From Myxococcales bacterium UBA1660 (GTDB lineage: Bacteria; Myxococcota_A; Polyangia; Polyangiales; Houyiibacteriaceae), in contig DCLA01000013.1 of assembly GCA_002320815.1 (NCBI GenBank), positions 1 to 6,616 on the forward strand: 6,616 nucleotides of DNA, in the 5' to 3' direction. A program made the position numbers and the translations under genes. This document shows positions 1 through 5,497 of the stretch, in pieces. The notes beneath the pieces were generated by a model that worked only from the letters and a program-made list of their open reading frames with translations, made no database searches and had not been told where the DNA came from. The first letter of the stretch is position 1. Every line of letters begins with the position of its first letter.

Positions 1-36
1 CTTGCCATGGGGACGCACTTGCCAAGTTGCGCATCG
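1..36 (+). repeat. Family B repeat, left-end copy
   Basis: This 36-bp segment recurs at 6493-6528 in the same orientation with one mismatch (G at 26, C at 6518). It contains the head GGGGACG at 9-15 and the words ACTTGCC (17-23) and AGTTGC. Similarity to the right copy stops after position 36. The window begins exactly at its first base, so further units may lie outside. It is non-coding and lies beyond the 3' end of the lipoprotein gene. Confidence 0.9.
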
Positions 37-54
37 GGCCCGCCCCGTCGCCGC

Positions 55-91
55 GGAGCGAAATGACGACCATGACGACGATCGTCCCTGG
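55..91 (-). repeat. Family A repeat, single copy past lipoprotein stop
   Basis: Bases 55-88 match 841-874 with one difference (C71 versus A857), and 85-91 match 901-907. The unit contains the 10-bp palindrome GACGATCGTC at 77-86. Read on the minus strand it starts GGGACGATC and carries GTCGTCAT followed by GTCGTCAT with one base between them. This copy starts 13 nt past the lipoprotein stop codon and has the same orientation relative to the gene as the copies after the transporter gene. Confidence 0.9.
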
Positions 92-104
92 ATCCCGTCG
101 CGGG

Positions 105-722
105 TCAGAGGCGGAGGAATCGGTGCTCGACGGTCACCGGGAGCGGTGCGCAGTCGGCGCAGAGGGTGACCTGGTAGGCCATCGGGAAGCTCATCGAGAC
201 GACGTCGCCGCTGACGCTGGACCGAGCGATGCCGGGGGAACCGACACTGCCATCGGCCTCGATGGAGTCGACCGAGATCGGCAAGGCCGTCGGGGTGGCG
301 ACGAGGTCTTCGGTCCATCGGACCGCCGCGAACTCGCGGTCGAACCAGGGCCGTTCGTGGCATTCGATGATCGCGGGGCGCTCGCCGCCGAACCGACCGT
401 ACTCGCGGCGCACGTCTCGGTGATCCTCGATGGCCAAGCCCAATAGAACGCCGTCGGGGCCCATCGCCCACAGCGTGTCTTCGGTGATCAGCCACTGGGC
501 ATCGACGGGCACGGTGGCGCTGCCCAGCGCGATCGCCGAGTCGGTCGGCGCGTCGATGATCGACGCCGTGTGTCGCCACTGTCCGGTGAAGGTGTCCTTC
601 GCCATGTAGCCCGAGCCGCGACCCGTGGTCGGCAGCGAGGTGCAGTCCTCAGTGCCGTCGACCGGTAAGGGCTCTCCGCAAGCGAGGAGACCGAGGGTGG
701 CGAATGCGAGGGCGGACCGCAT
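105..722 (-). CDS. Short myxobacterial-type lipoprotein
   Basis: This is a 205-residue predicted outer-envelope lipoprotein. The N-terminus is a short signal peptide (MRSALAFATLGLLAC) with lipobox L12-L13-A14-C15; Cys15 would be lipidated and Gly16 follows it. The mature part has a W-x-x-T-x-x-I-I-D-A-P segment at 49-59, a W-L-I-T-E-D segment at 77-82, E-D-H-R-D-V-R-R-E-Y at 99-108 and E-R-P-W-F-D-R-E-F at 123-131. From memory, this order of motifs matches the N-terminal region of large lipoproteins common in Myxococcota (dRPWyeReymRVdWS type), which are usually much longer. Cys27, Cys121 and the pair C188/C191 could form disulfides. The ATG at 720-722 is the only start that yields the signal peptide; no clear ribosome binding site precedes it. 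It lies 185 bp downstream of the transporter gene. Its function is unknown and I saw no catalytic motif. The CDS and lipobox are solid; the family link is recollection. Confidence 0.8.
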   Translation of the reverse strand: MRSALAFATLGLLACGEPLPVDGTEDCTSLPTTGRGSGYMAKDTFTGQWRHTASIIDAPTDSAIALGSATVPVDAQWLITEDTLWAMGPDGVLLGLAIEDHRDVRREYGRFGGERPAIIECHERPWFDREFAAVRWTEDLVATPTALPISVDSIEADGSVGSPGIARSSVSGDVVSMSFPMAYQVTLCADCAPLPVTVEHRFLRL

Positions 723-799
723 GGCGACGGTGGCAGCAATGGGCGTGCCGTCTTGGTCGCCGAGGAATCCGGCGGTCTTCGTGGGTGTGAGAGCGCGAT

Positions 800-819
800 G
801 CCGTCAGAGGAGTGACGGC
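800..819. promoter_or_regulatory. Perfect 7-bp inverted repeat
   Basis: GCCGTCA at 800-806 and TGACGGC at 813-819 form a perfect inverted repeat with a 6-nt loop. It lies about 90 bp past the transporter stop and 77 bp upstream of the lipoprotein start. No T-run follows on either strand, so a canonical Rho-independent terminator is unlikely. An operator, a Rho-assisted terminator or a transcript-end stabiliser are all possible. Confidence 0.45.
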
Positions 820-840
820 GAATCGTGCGCGATGGTGATC

Positions 841-907
841 GGAGCGAAATGACGACAATGACGACGATCGTCCCCGAAATGACGACAATGACGACGATCG
901 TCCCTGG
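841..907 (-). repeat. Family A repeat, two perfect tandem units
   Basis: Two identical 30-bp units lie head to tail at 845-874 and 875-904, preceded by GGAG (841-844), as in the left copy. Each has the GACGATCGTC palindrome (863-872 and 893-902) and, on the minus strand, the duplicated word GTCGTCAT. The array ends at 907, and the transporter stop codon occupies 908-910, so the repeat abuts the gene end with no spacer. The unit length is a multiple of three and can be translated on either strand, but it lies in no plausible gene. Confidence 0.95.
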
Positions 908-3046
908 TCAGGCGCCGACTTCGCGGAACTCTTCGTCGGCGGGGCCTTCTTCGGCGTCGAGGAGGGCGAGGTGGTGGGGCCAGAAGGGCTTCTTCAGCGC
1001 CATGCGGACGGGCACCAGCATGGCGACGAAGAACGGGAAGAGGATGCCGATGGCGCTCGCCTTCACCAGCCACAACACGGTCAAACAGACGAGCTGGACG
1101 CCGGTGTACCAATGCACGTAGCGCAGCGGGACGGCGCGCAGGTAGTGGGTCGGCGGGTAGAGCTTGGGATCCATGATCCAGAGCTTCAGCCGGTCGACGA
1201 ACTGGTTCCCGCCCAGGGTGCCGATGCCCATGAAGAGGAAGAGGCCGAAGAGGACGGCCATGGGGATCAGCGAGAGGTAGGGCAGGAAGAAGAGGACCGC
1301 GGCCCCGATGAGCAGGTGGATGGTCAGGTTGGACACCCGGTTCTCCACCACGCCCACCGTGCGCCCTCGCTCGTCGAGGATGGTCAGGCTCTTGGTGTGG
1401 TTCAGCGAGCGCACCACGGCGCCGACGACCCAGGGCAGCCCGAACATGCCCATCAGGCCTACGAGGAAGCCCATGACGGCGATGTCCCAGTGGAAGGCGG
1501 GCCCTTTCTTGAGCTTGTAGTCGGGGCTGTTGGTGAGCCGCGCGGTGATGTTCTGGTTCACCCAGATCAAGATGGTCAGGAGCAGCGCGGGGATGGCCGT
1601 CGCGCCCCAGACCCAGGTGGGCGCCTCGAGCGGGTTCACCAACCACGGCCGATCGATGGTGGGCCCGAAGTGCTCGGGCGCGTCGAGCTTGGGTAGCTCG
1701 ATCGCGGACCACGAGTGCGCCAGCAGCGTCATGGCCAGGATGGCGATGGCGGGACCGAAGTCGCTGAGGAACTCACGGAACCGATGGCGCAGGTAGGGCT
1801 TCCGCCGGAAGCGCGAGAGGGCGATGGCCACCACCGTGGTGCCCAGCGCGAGGAGCAGGGAGAAGAGGGCCGAGGCCTCCGACTGGTCGGGGTCGTGGAA
1901 GGCGCCGCTGAGATCGTGGGCGGCTTCGCTGATGAAGATGAGCCCGATCAGCGCGGCGAAGACCTCGTCGGTGAAGCGCGTGAAGTAGCGGATCAGCGCG
2001 CTGGCGTCGGTCGCTGCCAAGATGAAGAGGAAGAGTCCCGCCCAGAGCCCCGTCCAGGCCACGGTGGGTAGGAAGGGCACCTCGAAGCGTTGGCAGAGCC
2101 CGTAGAGGATGCCGGTGAAGATGACGTTGGGCCCGGTGGCGCCGACGATGGGCAGCGGCTGGCCGGCGAAGAGGGACCAGAGGACGCCGCAGACCGCGGA
2201 GGCCAAGAGCGTCTCCACCGCGCCGATCTGACCGCCGGTGAGCGTGGAGAGGAGGCCGCCGAACGCGACCGCCGCCGCCAGACAGGCGACGAACATGAAG
2301 AGGACGCTGCCGAGCACCTTGGTGCGGAAGCCGGCCTTGAAGTCGTCGAGGTAGTGCGGCGCCCGGCGCTTCAGGTCGCGGACCATGCCGCCGAAGAGCC
2401 GCCCGGTGCGCTGGAGCTCCGGCGGGATCCGCTCCCGGTCCACTTCGCGCTTCAGCGCGTGCTCGAAGGCCGCGACCAGCTCGTCCGGGGTCTCCGAGGC
2501 CATGGCGGCGTCGGCGAGATCCTGATGATGCATCAGGTGCGCGAACTCGGCCGCGGCGCCCACGTGCGGGTGGGTGGCCTCGCTGGTGATGAGCACCCAG
2601 ATGAACTGCACCCGACTGCCCGCTTGGTCGCGCAAGGCGAGGGGCTCGGTGGTGCGCACCAGCACGTCGACGTCGATGGGGGTCTCACCGGCGGCCGCGA
2701 CGGAGTCGTGGACGATGGCCACGCCGCCGTCGAGGACCTCCGGCCCGGAGTCGCCGTGGCGACGGAGGCTCTCGCGGATGATCTGGGCGTCGGCCTTCGA
2801 GGAGTCGCCGGTGACCTCGCGGGCCACGGCGTCGAGGACGCCGTCCAGGTGGTCGGCCTCGACGTCCAGGAGGATCAGCGTGCGGCCGTCGGCGAGGGCG
2901 CGCTTGGCCTTCTCGCGGGACCGCTCCACGGGCGCGCCGGCGACGCTGGGTGTCTTCGAGATCTCGGTCACGATGCGCGGACGGAGGTGGGGGCGGACGG
3001 ATGGATCGCGGGGAGCGGTCGCTTCATCGGGCCCCGACCCTGCCAT
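908..3046 (-). CDS. SLC4-family anion/bicarbonate transporter
   Basis: This 712-residue integral membrane protein resembles animal band 3/AE and NBC proteins and probably moves bicarbonate or another anion across the inner membrane. Residues 54-205 look like the cytosolic band-3 domain (PTS EIIA-like fold). They are followed by the SLC4 linker G-R-L-F-G-G-M-V-R-D (215-224) and A-P-H-Y-L-D-D-F (229-236). The membrane part, about 243-682, has recognisable segments: A-F-G-G-L-L (261-266), A-G-Q-P-L-P-I-V-G-A-T-G-P (294-306), F-T-D-E-V-F-A-A-L-I (358-367), F-G-L-P-W (535-539), V-V-R-S-L-N-H (544-550) and P-M-A-V-L-F-G-L-F-L-F-M-G (595-607). By my alignment to human AE1, Arg730 corresponds to Arg546 here, but acidic Glu681 corresponds to Asn497. 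The tail has L-D-A-E-E (696-700). The start is the ATG at 3046; a GTG at codon 26 (2969-2971) would shorten only the unconserved N-terminus. Substrate and coupling ion cannot be read from sequence. Confidence 0.95.
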   Translation of the reverse strand: MAGSGPDEATAPRDPSVRPHLRPRIVTEISKTPSVAGAPVERSREKAKRALADGRTLILLDVEADHLDGVLDAVAREVTGDSSKADAQIIRESLRRHGDSGPEVLDGGVAIVHDSVAAAGETPIDVDVLVRTTEPLALRDQAGSRVQFIWVLITSEATHPHVGAAAEFAHLMHHQDLADAAMASETPDELVAAFEHALKREVDRERIPPELQRTGRLFGGMVRDLKRRAPHYLDDFKAGFRTKVLGSVLFMFVACLAAAVAFGGLLSTLTGGQIGAVETLLASAVCGVLWSLFAGQPLPIVGATGPNVIFTGILYGLCQRFEVPFLPTVAWTGLWAGLFLFILAATDASALIRYFTRFTDEVFAALIGLIFISEAAHDLSGAFHDPDQSEASALFSLLLALGTTVVAIALSRFRRKPYLRHRFREFLSDFGPAIAILAMTLLAHSWSAIELPKLDAPEHFGPTIDRPWLVNPLEAPTWVWGATAIPALLLTILIWVNQNITARLTNSPDYKLKKGPAFHWDIAVMGFLVGLMGMFGLPWVVGAVVRSLNHTKSLTILDERGRTVGVVENRVSNLTIHLLIGAAVLFFLPYLSLIPMAVLFGLFLFMGIGTLGGNQFVDRLKLWIMDPKLYPPTHYLRAVPLRYVHWYTGVQLVCLTVLWLVKASAIGILFPFFVAMLVPVRMALKKPFWPHHLALLDAEEGPADEEFREVGA

Positions 3047-3048
3047 CG

Positions 3049-3073
3049 GGGGACGGCGATGTCACGTGTCCCC
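3049..3073. promoter_or_regulatory. Inverted repeat just upstream of transporter gene
   Basis: GGGGAC at 3049-3054 and GTCCCC at 3068-3073 form a perfect 6-bp inverted repeat with a 13-nt spacer that contains most of the palindrome CACGTG (3063-3068). It begins 3 bp upstream of the transporter start codon, so it lies in the 5' leader or promoter. It could be an operator or a leader hairpin, but a chance match is quite possible at this GC content. Confidence 0.3.
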
Positions 3074-3125
3074 GGTCGGCGATGCTCGCGCCGAGAGCTC
3101 CCGTTGGGCGAGGGTTCAGGGTTCG

Positions 3126-3147
3126 GGCGGCCGCTGGGCTCGCCGCC
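3126..3147 (-). terminator. Possible weak terminator hairpin after EF-hand gene
   Basis: GGCGGC at 3126-3131 and GCCGCC at 3142-3147 form a 6-bp all-GC stem with a 10-nt loop, 16 bp past the EF-hand stop codon. No U-tract follows; the minus strand continues with a run of CCCGAACCCTGAACCC type. At most it is a weak or Rho-assisted stop, and transcription could read on into the transporter gene. The nearby 7-bp tandem AGGGTTC (3111-3124) has no evident role. Confidence 0.25.
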
Positions 3148-3163
3148 TATGGGGAACCATCGG

Positions 3164-3388
3164 TCAGCGCTTGCCCCACCACTCGATGAACTCGTCCCAG
3201 TCGATGACGCCGTTCTCGTTGCCGTCGAGGGCCTGGAGGCCGAGCTGGACGTCCTCCTCGGTGAACTCGGGGTCGAGCGCGACCAGGAGCCGCCGGAGCT
3301 CTTCCCGGTCGATGACTCCGTTCCCGTCGGAGTCGTAGTGGTCGAAGATCTCCTTGAGCTCTTCCAGCTCGTCGTCGCTGAACGCCAT
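3164..3388 (-). CDS. Two-EF-hand calcium-binding protein
   Basis: This 74-residue soluble acidic protein has no signal peptide, so it is probably cytoplasmic. It is little more than one paired EF-hand lobe. Loop 1 is D19-S-D21-G-N23-G-V-I-D27-R-E-E30 and loop 2 is D55-G-N57-E-N59-G-V-I-D63-W-D-E66. Both have oxygen ligands at positions 1, 3, 5 and 9, Gly at 6, Ile at 8 and Glu at 12. The loops start 36 residues apart, the normal spacing in a pair, so both sites should bind Ca2+. The reading frame stays open upstream to an ATG at 3498, but the added residues look unstructured and run into the divergent gene's start region, so I chose the ATG at 3386-3388. The transporter gene lies 117 bp downstream on the same strand. 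The partner is unknown; it could be a calcium sensor or a buffer. Confidence 0.92.
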   Translation of the reverse strand: MAFSDDELEELKEIFDHYDSDGNGVIDREELRRLLVALDPEFTEEDVQLGLQALDGNENGVIDWDEFIEWWGKR

Positions 3389-3394
3389 GGCTCC

Positions 3395-3403
3395 CGTGTA
3401 CCA
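3395..3403 (-). promoter_or_regulatory. Possible extended -10 for a leaderless EF-hand mRNA
   Basis: On the minus strand TGG-TACACG ends 6 nt before the EF-hand ATG, which would put a transcription start at or next to the start codon. The hexamer matches the consensus only in part (TA at its first two positions), and I see no -35 element. The GGGAG between it and the ATG is too close for normal ribosome binding. This is a weak, pattern-only call. Confidence 0.2.
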
Positions 3404-3492
3404 TTCGGGGACGACGTCGGCCTCATCGAAACGCACGCCGCCCTGGGTGACGCGAGCGGTCAGTCGAAGTGGCGTCGATGGTGAGTGGTCAC

Positions 3493-3512
3493 GGGCCATG
3501 CTCGGCCCATGA
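3493..3512 (+). promoter_or_regulatory. Hairpin and four-codon upstream ORF at Coq4-like start
   Basis: GGGCC (3493-3497) and GGCCC (3504-3508) form a short inverted repeat directly before the ATG at 3509. Within it, ATG at 3498 opens a four-codon reading frame (M-L-G-P) whose TGA (3510-3512) overlaps the next ATG. This arrangement could couple or damp translation, but so short an element easily arises by chance. Confidence 0.2.
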
Positions 3513-4444
3513 CGTCCCTCGAGCTCTCGCCCGACCAGAGACCGCTGGCGCTCGCTGCTCTTCGGGCCGTCGGGACAGGGGGCGCGGGCGAGGCGCTGTC
3601 CGTGCGCGAGCAGGACCTCCTCGCCGCGCGCGCCGCCGAGCTGGGCCACACCGGCTCCCTCGACGCGTTGCCGGCCCACGATCCGGTGGCGCTCGCGCGT
3701 ATGCTCCCCGAGCCGGAGCGCCGCGAGGCGTTGGTGCGGGAGCTGGTCCTGATGGCCATGATCGACGGCGAGGTCGACCCCGCCGCGGTGGCGACGGCGC
3801 GCTCCACCGCCCGCGCGCTGGCGGTGCGGCAACCGGCGATCCACCAGCTCGAGCTCTTCCTGCGGGGCCGGCTGCGTCGATTGGGCTTCGACCTGATGCG
3901 CCGCAGCTTCCTCGCGTCGCAGCTGAAGCGGGTGTGGCGCGAGCAGGGCCTCCGCGGGATCTTCCGGGTGATGCGCCAGATGCGCGGCAAACCCGACGCG
4001 AAGCTCGCCGCACGCTATCTCGCGCTGGGCGACCTGCCCGAGGGGACCCTGGGCCGCGCCCTCTTCGACCACTTCCGGGCGGCGGAGTTCGCGCTCCCCG
4101 GCGAGCAGGGGAGCGCGCCGGAGACGCTGCTCTTCCACGACCTCGGTCACGCGCTCACCGGGTACGGCACCGACCCCGAAGGCGAGGTCCAGATGGCCGG
4201 CTTCGAGGCGGGCTACATGGGCGGGAGCGATGGCTTCAGCGTGACCCTCCTCGGTCTCTACCTCTTCCACCTCGGCGCCGACATCAACCCCACCGCGAAG
4301 CCCGCGCGGGGCGCCTTCGCGCGGGCTCCCTTCGAGGCCGCGGCGGCGCGGGGCGCAGGCATGGGCATCGACCTGCGCGATTGGGACCCCTGGCCGCACA
4401 TGGCGCGCCCGCTGTCCGAAGTGCGCGCCGACCTCCACTGCTGA
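3509..4444 (+). CDS. Coq4-family protein with TerB-like N-terminus
   Basis: This 311-residue protein has no signal peptide or clear membrane span. The C-terminal half is Coq4-like: it has the family's metal-binding signature HDxxHx11E as H210-D211-L-G-H214 ... E226. This sits after a G-T-L-G-R-A-L-F segment (179-186) and is followed by G-F-E-A-G-Y (231-236) and a hydrophobic stretch (244-256). Eukaryotic COQ4 acts in coenzyme Q biosynthesis and has been linked to oxidative decarboxylation at ring C1; the substrate here is unknown. Residues 1-115 are helical, and L-V-L-M-A-M-I-D-G-E-V-D (79-90) resembles the TerB/tellurite-resistance helical domain, making the protein longer than bare Coq4 proteins. 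The start is ATG 3509; an in-frame GTG at 3485 would add eight residues, and neither has a good ribosome binding site. The stop overlaps the hydrolase start by one base (TGATG), which indicates coupling. The Coq4 call is firm, the TerB part tentative. Confidence 0.87.
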   Translation: MTSLELSPDQRPLALAALRAVGTGGAGEALSVREQDLLAARAAELGHTGSLDALPAHDPVALARMLPEPERREALVRELVLMAMIDGEVDPAAVATARSTARALAVRQPAIHQLELFLRGRLRRLGFDLMRRSFLASQLKRVWREQGLRGIFRVMRQMRGKPDAKLAARYLALGDLPEGTLGRALFDHFRAAEFALPGEQGSAPETLLFHDLGHALTGYGTDPEGEVQMAGFEAGYMGGSDGFSVTLLGLYLFHLGADINPTAKPARGAFARAPFEAAAARGAGMGIDLRDWDPWPHMARPLSEVRADLHC

Positions 4445-5481
4445 TGCCGACCTTCCGCGCCGTCGCCAACCTCCTGTTCGCGTTCGTCGCCGCGCTCGGT
4501 CGGCGGCTCGTGGGGCGTCCGCTTCGACCGTCGTGGCCGCTGGGCTACGCCACGGTGGTGGGCTCGCTGCGTCGCAACGCGCGCTGGACGGCGACCCAGC
4601 CGCTCGCCGAGGCGCGGCAGTTCCAGGAGCGGCTCGCCCGCACGCAGAAGCCGCTCCCCGCGGTGCGGCGCGAGGGGGCGACGCTGGGCGGGGTGCCCGT
4701 CGTGCGCCATGGGCTCCGCGTGCTGAAACCGGTCGCGCTCGGGGAGTCGGCCGCGGTCGAGGTCGCCGGCCGTCCGGCCGATGAGGACGCCGATGGCAAG
4801 GCCCAGCAGCTGCCGTGGCTGCTCTACCTGCACGGCGGGGCGCACGTGGCCGGGAGCCCGGCGACGCACGGCGATCTGGTGGACCGGCTGGTGATCGCAG
4901 GTGCGTTCGCTGCGGTGGTGCCCGCGTTCCGCTTGGCGCCCGAGCACGCGGTGGACGACGCCGTCGACGATGTCCTCGCCGTGCACGGCGCGCTGCTCGA
5001 TGCGGGGCACCGGGTGGTGTGGGCCGGTGACTCGTCGGGGGGCGCCTTGGCCGTCCTCGCGTCGGTCGCTGCGCGAGACCGGGGAATCCCGCTCCCCGAG
5101 CGGGTCGCGCTGATCTCGCCCTGGGTCGACCTGCGCTGCCATGGTGCAGCGTTCGCTCGCTTCGAAGGGGTCGACTGGGGGACCCGCGCGGCGCTCCTCG
5201 ACCAGGCGCGACTGGCTGCCGGAGGCCGTCGCCTCGACGATCCTCGGCTCAGCCCGCTCTTCGCCGAGCTCCACGGGCTGCCGCCCTCGTTGATCCACGT
5301 GGGCGGTGCGGAGATCATCCAGGACTCGGTGCTCGCCTTCGCCGACGCCCTGGACGCGGCCGGCGGGTCGGTCACCCTCGCGGTCTGGCCCGACCAGGTC
5401 CACGCATTCCACCTGCTCGCCGCCTTCCACCCCGAGGCCCAGCGAGCCGTCGACGCCCTCGCCGCGTTCCTGCACGCCTGA
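4444..5481 (+). CDS. HSL-family alpha/beta hydrolase (esterase/lactonase)
   Basis: This 345-residue hydrolase of the hormone-sensitive-lipase (type IV esterase) family probably cleaves a carboxyl ester or lactone. The oxyanion-hole motif is H130-G-G-A133, with Ala where the family usually has a third Gly. The nucleophile elbow is G195-D-S197-S-G-G200 with Ser197. The acid position aligns with Glu290 in V-G-G-A-E-I-I-Q-D, rather than the usual Asp, and the base is His320 in V-H-A-F. The D-x-R-L-S-P-L-F segment (266-273) is typical of the cap/core junction. Residues 7-18 are hydrophobic and may anchor the protein to the membrane, which would suit a lipid-like substrate. The ATG at 4444 overlaps the upstream stop, so it is probably translated by re-initiation. 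The frame is open far upstream, but that part is antisense-like noise overlying the Coq4-like gene. The physiological substrate is unknown. Confidence 0.92.
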   Translation: MPTFRAVANLLFAFVAALGRRLVGRPLRPSWPLGYATVVGSLRRNARWTATQPLAEARQFQERLARTQKPLPAVRREGATLGGVPVVRHGLRVLKPVALGESAAVEVAGRPADEDADGKAQQLPWLLYLHGGAHVAGSPATHGDLVDRLVIAGAFAAVVPAFRLAPEHAVDDAVDDVLAVHGALLDAGHRVVWAGDSSGGALAVLASVAARDRGIPLPERVALISPWVDLRCHGAAFARFEGVDWGTRAALLDQARLAAGGRRLDDPRLSPLFAELHGLPPSLIHVGGAEIIQDSVLAFADALDAAGGSVTLAVWPDQVHAFHLLAAFHPEAQRAVDALAAFLHA

Positions 5482-5483
5482 GG

Positions 5484-5489
5484 TATCCT
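5484..5489 (+). promoter_or_regulatory. Possible -10 element for leaderless AraC-family mRNA
   Basis: TATCCT ends 8 nt before the ATG of the regulator, so a start of transcription near the ATG is conceivable. There is no recognisable -35 hexamer about 17 bp upstream. The alternative ribosome site GAGG (5480-5483) is 14 nt from the ATG, which is too far. The regulator may thus have its own promoter besides readthrough from the hydrolase gene. Confidence 0.25.
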
Positions 5490-5497
5490 CCCGCGCG

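Noticed and set aside
825..1121. Plus-strand frame with the peptide repeat MTTMTTIVP
   Set aside because: The peptide repeat is only the translation of the 30-bp family A units and continues antisense to the transporter; no sign of a real gene.
3111..3124. Tandem AGGGTTC heptamer
   Set aside because: Only two copies of a short word in high-GC intergenic DNA; no further structure.
3401..3420. GGGGACG upstream of the EF-hand gene as another repeat head
   Set aside because: No duplicated 7-8 nt word follows and no other similarity to families A or B extends beyond the heptamer.
2090..3484. Long plus-strand open frame of 464 residues opposite the transporter
   Set aside because: Acidic Glu/Gly/Asp-rich shadow typical of the antisense of a high-GC gene; the minus strand has unambiguous SLC4 homology.
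3389..4438. N-terminal extension of the EF-hand frame to 424 residues
   Set aside because: It is antisense to the Coq4-like gene, has no recognisable domain, and the EF-hand pair is complete from the ATG at 3388.
3469..4443. Plus-strand open frame running through the Coq4-like gene into the hydrolase, as if one 670-residue protein
   Set aside because: The upstream part is Arg/Gly/Ala/Pro-rich low-complexity sequence in a different frame from the clear Coq4 signature; the hydrolase homology begins at the ATG at 4444.
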